This document shows, piece by piece, positions 1 through 8,804 of a DNA stretch of 64,000 bases. Location of the stretch: assembly GCF_040689395.1 (NCBI RefSeq), contig NZ_JBFAZX010000001.1:248001-312000 (forward strand), read 5' to 3'. Source of the DNA: Dactylosporangium sp040689395. GTDB taxonomy: Bacteria > Actinomycetota > Actinomycetes > Mycobacteriales > Micromonosporaceae. A program made the translations under genes and the position numbers. Position 1 is the stretch's first letter, and each line of letters begins with the position of its first letter. The notes beneath the pieces were generated by a model, which worked only from the letters and a program-made list of their open reading frames with translations, was not told where the DNA came from and did no database searches.

Positions 1-635
1 ACGGCGCCACGATCGGTGGGCGCGGCGCGGGCAGCTTCGGCATCGGTACGTTCTCGTTGTACGGCACGAAGAACATCACAACCGGCGAAGGTGGCGTGAT
101 CACCACCAACGACGACCAGATCGCGGACCGTCTTCGGGTGCTGCGCAATCAGGGTATGCGGCAGCGCTACCAGTACGAGATGGCCGGCCACAACTACCGC
201 CTGACCGACCTGCAGGCGGCGCTCGCCATCCCGCAGCTCGCGAGCTACGACGAGTTGGTGAAGCGGCGCAAGGAGAACGCCGCTCGGCTCTCGGCCGGCC
301 TGCAGGGCATCCCGGGCGTGCGTGTCCCGGCCGAGCTGCTCGGCCGTTCGCACGTGTGGCACCAGTACACGGTGCTGATCACCGACGAGTCGCCCATCGG
401 CCGCGATGAAGTCGTGCGGCTGCTGAACGAACGCGGCATCGGCTGCGGCATCTACTACCCCAAGGTCGTGTACGACTACGAGTGCTACGCGACCAACCCC
501 AACGTGATCCCTGATCCGGCGCCAGTTGCCGAGCGGGTCGCTGCGCGGTGCCTGTCGTTGCCGGTGCACCAGCACCTGACCGACGACGAAGTCGATCAGG
601 TGATCGAAGGCGTGCGGGCGGTGGTGACGGCATGA
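1..635 (+). CDS. DegT/DnrJ/EryC1/StrS aminotransferase, 5' end outside the window
   Basis: This is the C-terminal part of a PLP-dependent nucleotide-sugar aminotransferase; the reading frame is open from base 3 and the start lies upstream of the window. The motif YGTKNITTGEGG contains the Schiff-base lysine (codon 69-71) followed by the family's GEGG. The C-terminal half HNYRLTDLQAALAIPQL and the ending LSLPVHQHLTDDEVDQV are typical of the family, which transfers an amino group to a keto-sugar nucleotide. Its stop overlaps the start of the Gfo/Idh/MocA oxidoreductase (GCATGA), so the two are translationally coupled. This pair resembles the WbpB/WbpE type, where an oxidised sugar is aminated, but the exact sugar is inference. 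Confidence 0.9.
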   Translation, partial: GATIGGRGAGSFGIGTFSLYGTKNITTGEGGVITTNDDQIADRLRVLRNQGMRQRYQYEMAGHNYRLTDLQAALAIPQLASYDELVKRRKENAARLSAGLQGIPGVRVPAELLGRSHVWHQYTVLITDESPIGRDEVVRLLNERGIGCGIYYPKVVYDYECYATNPNVIPDPAPVAERVAARCLSLPVHQHLTDDEVDQVIEGVRAVVTA

Positions 636-1603
636 ACGCGGCACGCCCCAAGGTCGTTCTGGTCGGAACCGGCTCGATGGGTTCTCTGCACGCACGGGTT
701 CTCTTTCAGTCCGAGCGCTGCGATCTGGTGCGGGTCGTCGACCCCAACCGAGAGGCCGGCACGAGTGTCGCGAACCGGTTCGGCGCGCGGTGGACGCCGG
801 AGCTGGGCGACCTCGACGACGCCGATGCCGTGGTCCTCGCGGCTCCGACGGAGCACCACTACAACGTCGCCCAGGAAATCCTCGCCGCGGACAAGCCACT
901 GCTCATCGAGAAGCCCGTCTGCGCGAGCCTGGCCGAGAGCGAGGAGATCGTCGACCTGGCCGAGAAGCGCGGCCTGCCGCTGGTCTGCGGTCTTCTCGAA
1001 CGGTTCAACCCGGCCGTGATGACGGCGATGGCGCTGGTCGACCAGCCGGTCCATGTGGCCGCCATCCGGCACTCGCCGTATGTGCCACGCATCCGCACCG
1101 GGGTCGCGTGGGACCTGCTGGTGCACGATGTCGACCTGGCCATCCAGATCTTCGGCGGCGCCGAAGCGATCCGGGTGCGTGGCACGCTCGGGCACTTCCA
1201 CCCGCGCTCGTTGACCGCGGCCGAGGACGTGGCCGAGACGGTCATGACCTTTGCGGGGGGCGGCCTGGCGACGGTGTCCGCCAGCCGCATCAGCCAGCGC
1301 AAGATACGTGGCTTGACCATCTCCGAGATCGACCGCCTCATCGAGGTGGACCTGCTGCGCCGGGATGTGACCATCTACCGGCACGTCTCGCTCGACGCCG
1401 CCACCCCCGATGGGCGCGGCTATCGCCAGCAGAGCATTATCGAGATTCCCGAACTGACGACCAGTCGAGAGCCGCTGGCGGCCCAACTCGACCACTTCCT
1501 GGACATCATGGAAGGTCGTAGCGACGCTCAGGCCGAACGCGCCAGGATCCTGCCCTCGCACCGCGCCGTCGCGCGGGTCATCGGCGATCACCAGGCCGAG
1601 TAG
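632..1603 (+). CDS. Gfo/Idh/MocA family NAD(P)-dependent sugar oxidoreductase
   Basis: A 323-residue cytoplasmic oxidoreductase. The N-terminal Rossmann fold shows VVLVGTGSMG (glycines near residues 12-17), and the family's EKP motif is at residues 93-95 (LLIEKPVC). The C-terminal half is the usual alpha/beta substrate domain. ATG at 632 was chosen because it overlaps the aminotransferase stop; the open frame starts earlier but the upstream part lies antisense to nothing useful and has no homology. In surface-glycan clusters such enzymes oxidise a nucleotide sugar to a keto form for the neighbouring DegT aminotransferase. The substrate is not readable from sequence. Confidence 0.88.
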   Translation: MNAARPKVVLVGTGSMGSLHARVLFQSERCDLVRVVDPNREAGTSVANRFGARWTPELGDLDDADAVVLAAPTEHHYNVAQEILAADKPLLIEKPVCASLAESEEIVDLAEKRGLPLVCGLLERFNPAVMTAMALVDQPVHVAAIRHSPYVPRIRTGVAWDLLVHDVDLAIQIFGGAEAIRVRGTLGHFHPRSLTAAEDVAETVMTFAGGGLATVSASRISQRKIRGLTISEIDRLIEVDLLRRDVTIYRHVSLDAATPDGRGYRQQSIIEIPELTTSREPLAAQLDHFLDIMEGRSDAQAERARILPSHRAVARVIGDHQAE

Positions 1604-1775
1604 GCCACGAGTCCGCGACGGTGGTGCCGCCTCAGCGCGGGGCGGCACCTACGGACGCGGTGGTCTATGCTGCGCATCCGGTGGACCGGCCGTCGGACAA
1701 CCGCCCGGCGAGCCTGGATGTCAGTCCACGTGGAAAAGCTTGCCGATCCAGTCGTGCACGACCACGGAGCGTTAA

Positions 1776-3833
1776 ATGACATCAGTGGCGGAAAGGCCCA
1801 CCGGGGAACACCGCGTCGAAGCACCGTTGCGCACTCGCCGCTCCGGTGTCGCGTGGGCCGCCCTTGCGCTCGTGTTGTCCTGGTCCGTGCCATTGCTCAC
1901 ACATGCTCTGCGCATCGACTGGGTGCTTCCCATCCTCCTGCTGGTTGCGACCGCGAGCCTCCTGCGGTCGGGACGGACCGCGCTGGATCGGCTGGTGCTC
2001 GCCGCGGGGTTACTGGTCGGAGCCACCTGCGCCGCCGGGCTGCTCCTGTCGGTGTGGCCCTGGCATCTCGAGCCGGTGCCGGTCGCAGGCACAGCGTTTT
2101 CCGTCCTCGTGGTAGCAGCGCTGATGCTCCGCCGGCGGCCGAGCCTGCCCACGGCCTTCGGGCTCGCCGACATTTTCGTGGTCGGGTTGTGGCTTCTCGC
2201 CTCAGTGGTGCCTCTCTGGGCGCTTCGTTACACCGCCCCCGGCTGGCTGCTGGGCCGGGTGGCCTTTGGTGACGATTTCTCCCGCCACTACATGCTTTTC
2301 GACGCGATCCGGTCCCTCGGCGGTTACGTCTTCCTGCATCGCACCAGCGCATCGTCATGGGTCCCGCCCGAACACATGGCGTACCCGCAGGGCTCGCACT
2401 TCCTGTACGCGCTGCTTGAGAATTTCGTCCTTTCTTCGTCGCAAGCAACCTCAACACTCGACACGTTCAACCACCTGGTGCTGTTCCTGATCTTCACTCA
2501 GGTCTTCCTCTTCCTCACCGTGCTGTGGGCGATCCGCTGGGTGGCCGGGATCTGGCTGTCCGGCTGGGCCGCGCTGCCGGTGCTCGGAGCCGCGGCGACG
2601 TATCTCGCCTTCGGTGACCCGATGAGCCTGGTACCGGACGCATTCGTCTCGCAGGTACCCGGCTTGGCGGTGATGGTCATCGGTGTCGCGCTGCTGGCCC
2701 GGCCGGTGCGCCGTACGCGCGAGCAGCTCGTGTTGGTCGGCTGCCTGGTGATCGCGAGCTCCTTTGTCTACTACCTGTTCCTGCCGCTGGTGCTGATCAG
2801 CGCCTTCGCGTGGTTGATCCGGTACCGGCGGCGGCTGCGCCAGCACCGGGTGGCGCTCTTGATCACCATTGTCATCGCCGGGGCGTTCGTCCTCGTCACA
2901 CCGCTGCTCAACATGAGCGTCAACACCGGTGCCCAGCTGCTGCTGCCTGGTGGCGCGAGCATCGTGAGCCGCTGGCTCGTGGTCGGTATTGTGGTCGTTC
3001 CGCTCGCCGCGCTGTTCCTGCGGAGGGTTCGCCGGCTACCGGTGTGGCAACTCGCCGGCCTCCAGGTCGGCTCGGCGGCGGCGATCACCCTGACGCTTTA
3101 CGGTTACCAAAGCGTGACGATCGGTCACAGCATCTACTACTTCGAAAAGGTGCTGCTGCAGCTCGCGTTGGTGGGCCTGATCGCCGGCGGTGCTCCGGCG
3201 GTGGCAGTGCTGTCGGCGTTGCGGTCGGGTGCCCGACCGGCTCGAGTGTCGTGGCCGCGCTTCGTCGTGGCCGCCAGCGCGACAGCGGCGTGCGTGCTCG
3301 CCGCTCTCGTTGTCGTTGAGAAGCCCGCCCCGGGCTTGGAGACCAATCGGGGCGCCTTCTACCTGCGTGACCAGCGCGCCACGCCGTATGCCGGGGATGC
3401 GGTGGTGCAGACGCTCCAGCACTTTCCAGACAACGACGGCTACCTGAACATGGTGTTCTTCTATCCCCTCGACGGGGGGTCGCCGACGGGCTGGTGGACC
3501 CGCGCGCAACAGAGCTACGCCACCCTGTACATCGGAACCATTCAGCGTAACTACTATCAGGCGGGGTGGATGTACGGTTGGATACATCCGGCGAACAACC
3601 CTGAGATGACACCCGAGACACTCGTGCGATACCTCGCCGACCAGCCCGAGGCACTCGTGCGATACCTGGCCGAGCGGCGCATCCGAGCCAGGATCATCAC
3701 CGAGCAGCCCGAGCTCATCGACCAATACCAACGGTTGGCACGGGAATACCCAGAGGCCGGCCTTGTGGTTGTGGACAGCCGGAGCTGGTGGCAGGAGCCC
3801 ACCGACTCCAGAGTGCGGTCCCGTTTGTGGTAG
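1776..3833 (+). CDS. Large polytopic membrane protein (paralogue of 4167-6152)
   Basis: A 685-residue integral membrane protein with roughly a dozen hydrophobic segments from residue 25 to about 510, followed by a polar C-terminal domain of about 170 residues that probably faces outside. GGAG at 1766-1769 precedes the ATG. No database family is recognised with certainty. The layout (multi-spanning region plus outer C-terminal domain, in a glycan cluster) is like GT-C glycosyltransferases or glycan assembly proteins. It shares long stretches with the next gene, including the motif YPQGSHFxYALL and the same order of segments, so the two are an old tandem duplication. The C-terminal repeat ALVRYLAxxxE occurs twice (near residues 611-632). 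Confidence 0.8.
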   Translation: MTSVAERPTGEHRVEAPLRTRRSGVAWAALALVLSWSVPLLTHALRIDWVLPILLLVATASLLRSGRTALDRLVLAAGLLVGATCAAGLLLSVWPWHLEPVPVAGTAFSVLVVAALMLRRRPSLPTAFGLADIFVVGLWLLASVVPLWALRYTAPGWLLGRVAFGDDFSRHYMLFDAIRSLGGYVFLHRTSASSWVPPEHMAYPQGSHFLYALLENFVLSSSQATSTLDTFNHLVLFLIFTQVFLFLTVLWAIRWVAGIWLSGWAALPVLGAAATYLAFGDPMSLVPDAFVSQVPGLAVMVIGVALLARPVRRTREQLVLVGCLVIASSFVYYLFLPLVLISAFAWLIRYRRRLRQHRVALLITIVIAGAFVLVTPLLNMSVNTGAQLLLPGGASIVSRWLVVGIVVVPLAALFLRRVRRLPVWQLAGLQVGSAAAITLTLYGYQSVTIGHSIYYFEKVLLQLALVGLIAGGAPAVAVLSALRSGARPARVSWPRFVVAASATAACVLAALVVVEKPAPGLETNRGAFYLRDQRATPYAGDAVVQTLQHFPDNDGYLNMVFFYPLDGGSPTGWWTRAQQSYATLYIGTIQRNYYQAGWMYGWIHPANNPEMTPETLVRYLADQPEALVRYLAERRIRARIITEQPELIDQYQRLAREYPEAGLVVVDSRSWWQEPTDSRVRSRLW

Positions 3834-4166
3834 GCCAATCCGGGCAACCAGCCGTGTGTACGACTCGGCCATTCCTGCCGACAAACGGATCACGCTTATA
3901 TGCGCACTCCGATATGTGTTGGCGTCGTGGGCCGGCCGTCTCAGATCGCGGCGTGCCCTAAAGGCGGTGAATGGCCGGGGAAGATTAGCGTTCGTCATCT
4001 ATTTACGAAAAGGTCACGACGCCTTCTACCAGGCCGTGAGGCGTGTCTAGCGCCCTCAACGCCATACACCCTGTGGTGTAGAATCCCGGATCGTGCCAGA
4101 GATCGTGCCAGAACTCCACTGCAAACGTATCCGGTTTCGCCAGTACACATCTGGGCACGAAGGGTG
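3834..4166 (+). other. Intergenic region between the two membrane protein paralogues
   Basis: This 330-bp gap contains no convincing gene. It includes a small inverted repeat TACACC-CTGT-GGTGTA (about 4064-4080) next to TAGAAT (4079-4084), which could be a -10 box of a promoter for the downstream gene. A perfect 12-bp tandem duplication (GATCGTGCCAGA) follows at 4089-4112. The bases around 3990-4010 are unusually AT-rich for this chromosome. Confidence 0.4.
4089..4112 (+). repeat. Perfect 12-bp tandem duplication in a 5' leader
   Basis: GATCGTGCCAGA is present twice back to back, 55 bp upstream of the chosen start of the second membrane protein and just after a possible -10 box. It may be a regulator site or simple slippage. 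Confidence 0.6.
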
Positions 4167-6152
4167 ATGTCGGATGTGATTAGCTCCGGCGAGGACATGG
4201 GGACCGGAGCGTCTCACGCGACGTCAAACAAGCGCCGCGCTGGGCGGTTGTCGGGTGCCCGGTTCATTGGCGTGGTCGCCGCTCTTATCGTGGCGGCGTG
4301 GCTCATTCCGGCGCTCTGCATGGCCCTCGGGGTCGGCTGGCTGTTGCCGTTGCTGATCTGGACTGCGACGGCCTCCCTGATCAGGTGCGGACGGAACATC
4401 CTCGACCGGCTGGTCCTGGCCCTCGGTTTGCTGGTCGGGTTGACCTGCGCGGTGGGGCTCGTCCTGTCGCTATGGCCGGTGACGCTTCGGCCGGTCCCAT
4501 CCTCCGGGCTGGCGCTGACCGGCCTGGTGCTGGCCGCCGTGCTGGCCGGGCGCCGACCGGAGTTCCCGACGGCGGGCCTTGGCTGGCCCGCAGTCGCCAT
4601 CATCGGTGGCACACTCGCGTGCGCGGGCTTCGCCGTGCGGCCGTTTCTCGGTCAAGACTTCGCCGGGCGGCTGAGCATCCTCGCCAATGGCGGCGACCTG
4701 GCCCGGCACTTCACCATCTACGACACGATCCGAAGCGTCGGTGGGTTTCTGTTCATGCATCGGGAAGTGCCGATGCCGAACATCGACGCCGGCTACGAGA
4801 GTTACCCGCAGGGTAGCCATTTCATCTATGCCTTGCTGGCCAACGTAATGCCGCAGGGTGCCGACCGCGGTGACGCGGTCGCGTCGTTCGGGCTGCTCAT
4901 CACGCTCGACATCGGTACCTTCGTGGTGTTGTGCCTGGCTACGCTGTGGGCCACCCGCTGGGTGGCTGGGCCGCTGCTGGGCGACTGGGTCGCGCTGCCG
5001 TTCCTCGCCGCAATCTGCGGCTACCTCTGCTTCGGTGACCCGATCACCCTGCTGACGCGCGGGTTTCCGTCGGAGATGGCCGGCTGGGCGATGCTCGCGA
5101 TACTGGTCGCGGTCGTCGTCCGGCCCGTCGCCCGCGTCCGAGAACAGATCGTCCTGGTCGCTGCGCTGGTCGTAGCCATCTCATTCACGTACTTCCTGTT
5201 CCTGCCGTTCGCGCTGACCGCCGCGCTCGTCTGGATGATCGGCGCGCGACGGCAACTGTCGCAGCGGTGGATCATCGCTGGCAGTGTCGTCTTGGTCGCT
5301 ATCGCGCTGGCCGCGGTTTCGCCGGTGGTGAACACCGTCCTCAGCCCTGCTAGCGTGGGTGACCGGCTGCTGCTTCCGGGCGAGATCAGCAAGGTGTCGC
5401 GACAGCTGGTCGTCTTCTGGCTGCTCATCGCGATCGCCGCGCCGGTGCTCAGGTGGCAGCGCCGTTCGCCGATTTGGCGCACTGTCGTCGTGCTCCTCAT
5501 GCTGACCACGTTGCCGGCAGCAGCGATGTTCGGGTACCAGGTGCTCACCGGGCGCGCCCAGCAGACCTACTACGTGGACAAGTTGTTCCACGAGATGCTT
5601 ATTGTCACGGTGGTTTGCTCGGGCTCGATCCTGCTGATCTTGCGCCCGGCGGCTCGAGCTTTCGCAGCACGCCGCCTCATCACCGTCGCGTATGCCTGGA
5701 TGCTCTCCATCGCACTCGTCGTCAGCGTCTCCAATCTGGCATTCGACGCGCCGGCCGGATCGGGTCGCCTGCATTTCCAGCAGCGCAACGCCATCTGGGA
5801 GGCCGGCAAGGGAACGGCGAAGACCATTCGGCTCTACCCCAAAGCCGACGGCCGGCTAACCTGGGTGCAGCTCGGCACCCGCGCCGATCTCGGCCAGCGC
5901 GAAGCCAGCCATTGGGCGACGTTGTATACCGCCGTCCTGCAGCGCAACTACCGGGCAAGTTGGTCGCTCTTCTACTGGGGCTATCCGTGGCTCGCCACCA
6001 GCGACGCGGAGATGGCCGAGTTCATGCTGACCTCGCCGATGCCTTACCGGGTCTTGGTTGACGACACGATGAGTTTGGAGATGTTCCGGCGGATACAGAC
6101 CGAATACCCAGCACTGGACTTGGAGATCGTGGACCTGCGAGGCCGGTCGTGA
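4167..6152 (+). CDS. Large polytopic membrane protein (paralogue of 1776-3833)
   Basis: A 661-residue membrane protein with about twelve hydrophobic segments and an outer C-terminal domain, paralogous to the preceding gene. Shared landmarks are the first segment after a basic N-terminus, LDRLVLALGLLVGLTCAVGL, and YPQGSHFIYALL. ATG 4167 was chosen; ATG 4197 (11 codons later) is an equally reasonable start, and the open frame further upstream is unlikely to be coding. Its stop overlaps the GTG of the lipoprotein gene (GTGA). A role in assembling or exporting the cluster's glycan is inferred from position only; no catalytic motif was recognised. Confidence 0.78.
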   Translation: MSDVISSGEDMGTGASHATSNKRRAGRLSGARFIGVVAALIVAAWLIPALCMALGVGWLLPLLIWTATASLIRCGRNILDRLVLALGLLVGLTCAVGLVLSLWPVTLRPVPSSGLALTGLVLAAVLAGRRPEFPTAGLGWPAVAIIGGTLACAGFAVRPFLGQDFAGRLSILANGGDLARHFTIYDTIRSVGGFLFMHREVPMPNIDAGYESYPQGSHFIYALLANVMPQGADRGDAVASFGLLITLDIGTFVVLCLATLWATRWVAGPLLGDWVALPFLAAICGYLCFGDPITLLTRGFPSEMAGWAMLAILVAVVVRPVARVREQIVLVAALVVAISFTYFLFLPFALTAALVWMIGARRQLSQRWIIAGSVVLVAIALAAVSPVVNTVLSPASVGDRLLLPGEISKVSRQLVVFWLLIAIAAPVLRWQRRSPIWRTVVVLLMLTTLPAAAMFGYQVLTGRAQQTYYVDKLFHEMLIVTVVCSGSILLILRPAARAFAARRLITVAYAWMLSIALVVSVSNLAFDAPAGSGRLHFQQRNAIWEAGKGTAKTIRLYPKADGRLTWVQLGTRADLGQREASHWATLYTAVLQRNYRASWSLFYWGYPWLATSDAEMAEFMLTSPMPYRVLVDDTMSLEMFRRIQTEYPALDLEIVDLRGRS

Positions 6153-6763
6153 AGCGGCTCGGGATGGCCATCGGTGCCGCCGCTCTGCTCGGGTCGTTGC
6201 TGGTCGGCTGTAGCAAGCCCGCGCAGCAACAGACCGAATCGGTCACGTCGGCGACGCTCAAGAAGAGCTCATGCTCTGCCTTCACCACGCAGACGATGTT
6301 GTCCGTGCTGAAGCCCGCGCTTCACGGTGCCGGTTGGCCCGCCATGGGCCCCGTCCGCCCGCGGGGACTCGACCGCTTCAGCGACAACGTCCAGCGCTGC
6401 CTTTACGAGCTGCGCCCAGCGGACCAGAAGCTCAGCGGCGACCAGCGCCTCAACATCTACCTCTACAACGAACTGCAAAACGGAGGTCGGCTGATGTCGG
6501 CCTGCATGACCCGCCCGCTGGCCACCTCGGCGCCCGTGCGGATCGGCGACGAGACGTGCGTCGATAAGACCGGACAGCTGCGATTCCGGATCGGCCAGGA
6601 CTATGTGTCGATATTGGTCGAGACTCCGCCGCGAACGATCAGTAACACGAGGGAAATCGCGCCTGGCGACACGAGCACGTTCGTCGCCCCCACGGATCCG
6701 GCCGCCCGCGCGGCGCTCGCCGTGGTGGTGGCGCAGGACCTCGAACGACGGTGGGCCCGGTAG
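6149..6763 (+). CDS. Lipoprotein of unknown function
   Basis: A 204-residue protein with a basic N-terminus, a hydrophobic stretch and the lipobox LVGC, so it should be lipidated at Cys21 and anchored outside the membrane. The start is GTG overlapping the membrane protein's stop (GTGA), indicating coupled translation. The mature part is polar with four further cysteines (near ..RCLYEL.., ..SACMT.., ..ETCVDK..) that could form disulfides. It resembles the small DUF3558-like lipoproteins of actinomycetes in size and cysteine pattern, but I could not confirm that family. It ends the rightward transcription unit. Confidence 0.75.
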   Translation: MKRLGMAIGAAALLGSLLVGCSKPAQQQTESVTSATLKKSSCSAFTTQTMLSVLKPALHGAGWPAMGPVRPRGLDRFSDNVQRCLYELRPADQKLSGDQRLNIYLYNELQNGGRLMSACMTRPLATSAPVRIGDETCVDKTGQLRFRIGQDYVSILVETPPRTISNTREIAPGDTSTFVAPTDPAARAALAVVVAQDLERRWAR

Positions 6764-6793
6764 GAGAGAGCACCCCGCTGGAGTGTTCTCTCC
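6763..6793. terminator. Hairpin between converging glycan genes
   Basis: GGAGAGAGCACCCC and GGAGTGTTCTCTCC form a near-perfect stem with a short loop directly after the lipoprotein stop codon. It has no long T tract, as is common in high-GC actinomycetes, and may terminate the rightward unit. Confidence 0.6.
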
Positions 6794-6810
6794 GAAGCCG
6801 GAGAGCCTTG

Positions 6811-6852
6811 TTAAGCCGTCATCCTCACCAGCTCGCGCATACCCTGCTCGAC
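6811..6852 (-). pseudogene. 3'-end remnant of an NAD-dependent epimerase gene
   Basis: Read on the minus strand, the 13 codons before a TAA (6813-6811) give VEQGMRELVRMTA, nearly the same as the C-terminus of the epimerase encoded at 8805-9737 (VEQGMRELVKMSA, stop). At DNA level 37 of 44 bases match between 6811-6854 and 8805-8848. No more of the gene is present: the homology breaks off where a 34-bp perfect palindrome begins. This looks like the end of a duplicated or recombined epimerase gene. Confidence 0.8.
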
Positions 6853-6885
6853 GGACACCACATGGCGTACGCCATGTGGTGTCCG
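6852..6885. repeat. Perfect 34-bp palindrome
   Basis: The left arm CGGACACCACATGGCGT (6852-6868) is followed directly, with no spacer, by its exact reverse complement (6869-6885). It lies between converging genes, abutting the epimerase remnant. As RNA it would have to open a loop at the centre (GTAC). It may be a bidirectional terminator, a protein-binding site or the scar of a recombination event. Confidence 0.9.
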
Positions 6886-6924
6886 CGGCGGCGAACACGT
6901 TGTGACGGGTATGAAGAGGCCCGG

Positions 6925-7557
6925 TCAGCCGGTCTCGTCATCGAAGGCCGGCGGTGCGAGCCAGCCGGATACGTCGATGCCGCGGCGCTCGGCCTGCTCT
7001 CGGCGCGCGGCGTTCTCCGCGCGGACCCGCTCCGCCTCGGCCTTGATGTACTCCGGGTCGAACCGCTGGAAGACCCGCGCCGGATTCCCCGACACCAAGG
7101 AGTAGTCCGGGACGTCCTTGGCGACGACCGACAGAGGATTGATGGTCGCGAAATCGCCAATCGTGACCCCGGGCATGATGACGCTGTTGCCACCGATGAA
7201 GCATCCCTTGCCGATCCTGACCGGCTTCCGCTCGATCAGGTCGCTGCCGGAGTGGTTCTCCAGCATCATGTTTGACAGCCAGCTCGAGTGAGTGAAGATC
7301 AGGCAGTTGAGCCCGATGCTCGTGTGCTCACCGATGGTGAGGCCGCCGCTGGCATCGAGCACCGCGTCCTCCCCGATCCAGCAGTGCTCGCCCAGCTTGA
7401 GGTTCTCGACGCTGATGACCTTGGCGCCCTTTCGGATACGCGTGGTCTCGGGAAGGCCCAGCAGCCGCGCCCGTTCGACGTCGTTCATCAGCTCACCGAC
7501 GAAGTCGGTGAGGATCTGGGGGCGGAGCCGATTGCTGCGCTCGTCATCCAGGAACAT
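6925..7557 (-). CDS. Hexapeptide-repeat sugar O/N-acetyltransferase
   Basis: A 210-residue protein with left-handed beta-helix repeats, seen as hexapeptides such as LGEHCWIGEDAVLD, LTIGEHTSIG, IGKGCFIGGNSVIMPGVTIGDFA and INPLSVVAKDVPDYSLVSGNPA; the last is the usual C-terminal coil of the family. These acetyltransferases use acetyl-CoA to acetylate a sugar. The longer open frame begins upstream, but the ATG at 7557 (MFLDDERSN) fits the family start. It overlaps the preceding glycosyltransferase by 14 bp, so the two are co-transcribed. In this cluster it most likely acylates the amino group made by one of the DegT enzymes or a hydroxyl of the glycan. Confidence 0.85.
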   Translation of the reverse strand: MFLDDERSNRLRPQILTDFVGELMNDVERARLLGLPETTRIRKGAKVISVENLKLGEHCWIGEDAVLDASGGLTIGEHTSIGLNCLIFTHSSWLSNMMLENHSGSDLIERKPVRIGKGCFIGGNSVIMPGVTIGDFATINPLSVVAKDVPDYSLVSGNPARVFQRFDPEYIKAEAERVRAENAARREQAERRGIDVSGWLAPPAFDDETG

Positions 7558-8758
7558 GCTCACTACTTTCCGCGGCGTTGTTGAACATACGATCGAAGGC
7601 GTCGAGATGCTGACGGGTAACCACATCCATCGTGAAATGCCCGTAGATCAACTCTCGCTGCTGCTTGGCGATCGTCTCCCGCTCCTGCGGATCCTCCAGC
7701 AGGCGGATCAGTGCGGCAGCCAACTCCACCGGGTCGTTCGGCTTGACGAGGATGGAATTCTCCCAGTTGTTCAGCCTGACACCGGGAAAGTTCGTCTCCG
7801 TGACAGTGGCGATGGTGGCCCGGCCGGTCGCCATCGCCTCAAGGCTTGCCGTGCCGCAGCCGCCGCCCTGCAGATCATGCGCGACGACATCGGCGGCCGC
7901 GAAATACGAAGGCACGTCCTCCTTCGGAACCGGGCCGGTCGTGATGATCGCATCAGACACGCCGAGCTCGGCCGCCCGCTTGGCGAACGCGTCGTAGTAG
8001 ACGCGCCCGATGATCATGAGCTTCGTGCGCGGCTGCCGGGCCAGCACGGTAGGCAGTGCGTCGATCAACGCGAGCCGATCGCGCAGAGGGATGATATGGC
8101 CGAGCGACACGATCAATGGGTCGTCGCCGATGCCGTGCTCCCGCCGCACGTCCTTCGCCGGAGGTTGATTGAACCGGGTGGGATCGACCGCCACCGGAAT
8201 GTACTCGAAGTCCGCTGTCGTCGCCTTGTAGCGCTGCTCGCAATATGTGGCGGCCAGCTCGTCCATAATGACGTAGCGCGGCCGGTAACGGCGTAGGATC
8301 GGCTTGACCAGGAACCGGTCGAGTCCTTTGAACAGCGCCATGTATTTCGGATCCGGGCTCTCCAGCCGGGTGTGGATGGAGAGCAGCACCGGCACGTTGC
8401 GGCGCCTGGCATACCAGCCGGAGATCCAGGCGAGGTCGAGAAACTGACCGTGCTGATGGATGACGTCCGGCTTGAACTCGTCGAGTAGACGGAATACCCG
8501 CCGCCAGTTTCCTGGCCGCGGTGAGGTGAACGTGATGTCGAAGTCGATAGAGAGACCGAGCTGCGGCATACCGACAGCGGGCAGCCGATGCACGCGGTAT
8601 CCGCCCCGCCACTCCTCGGCAGGAGCGTCGCGGTAGGCGGCCGTGAGCACGATCACCTCGTGCCCGGCGGCCACATACCGTTCCGCGAGTGCCGCAGCCA
8701 AGTGTGAACTTCCGCCCGCTCGGGGTGGAAAAAAGTTGTTGACGACGGCGATGCGCAA
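7544..8758 (-). CDS. Family 4 glycosyltransferase (GT-B fold)
   Basis: A 404-residue glycosyltransferase. The N-terminal domain starts MRIAVVNNFFPPRAGGSSHLAA, the usual GT4 opening in which glycines bind the acceptor side. The C-terminal domain begins around DDPLIVSLGHIIPLRDR and has the donor-binding block GGGCGTASLEAMATGRATIAT, with the glutamate of the EX7E region. It should transfer a sugar from an activated donor to a lipid-linked or growing glycan on the cytoplasmic face. It lies between the epimerase (46 bp upstream) and the acetyltransferase (overlapping). Confidence 0.9.
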   Translation of the reverse strand: MRIAVVNNFFPPRAGGSSHLAAALAERYVAAGHEVIVLTAAYRDAPAEEWRGGYRVHRLPAVGMPQLGLSIDFDITFTSPRPGNWRRVFRLLDEFKPDVIHQHGQFLDLAWISGWYARRRNVPVLLSIHTRLESPDPKYMALFKGLDRFLVKPILRRYRPRYVIMDELAATYCEQRYKATTADFEYIPVAVDPTRFNQPPAKDVRREHGIGDDPLIVSLGHIIPLRDRLALIDALPTVLARQPRTKLMIIGRVYYDAFAKRAAELGVSDAIITTGPVPKEDVPSYFAAADVVAHDLQGGGCGTASLEAMATGRATIATVTETNFPGVRLNNWENSILVKPNDPVELAAALIRLLEDPQERETIAKQQRELIYGHFTMDVVTRQHLDAFDRMFNNAAESSEHVPG

Positions 8759-8804
8759 GACCTGCTCCTGTGGGGTGACGAGAAAGTCGGAATCGCTCGA
8801 TAGA

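Noticed and set aside
596..1648. Long minus-strand open frame of 350 codons opposite the Gfo/Idh gene
   Set aside because: High-GC shadow frame; it has no domain, while the plus frame has a clear Rossmann fold and family motifs.
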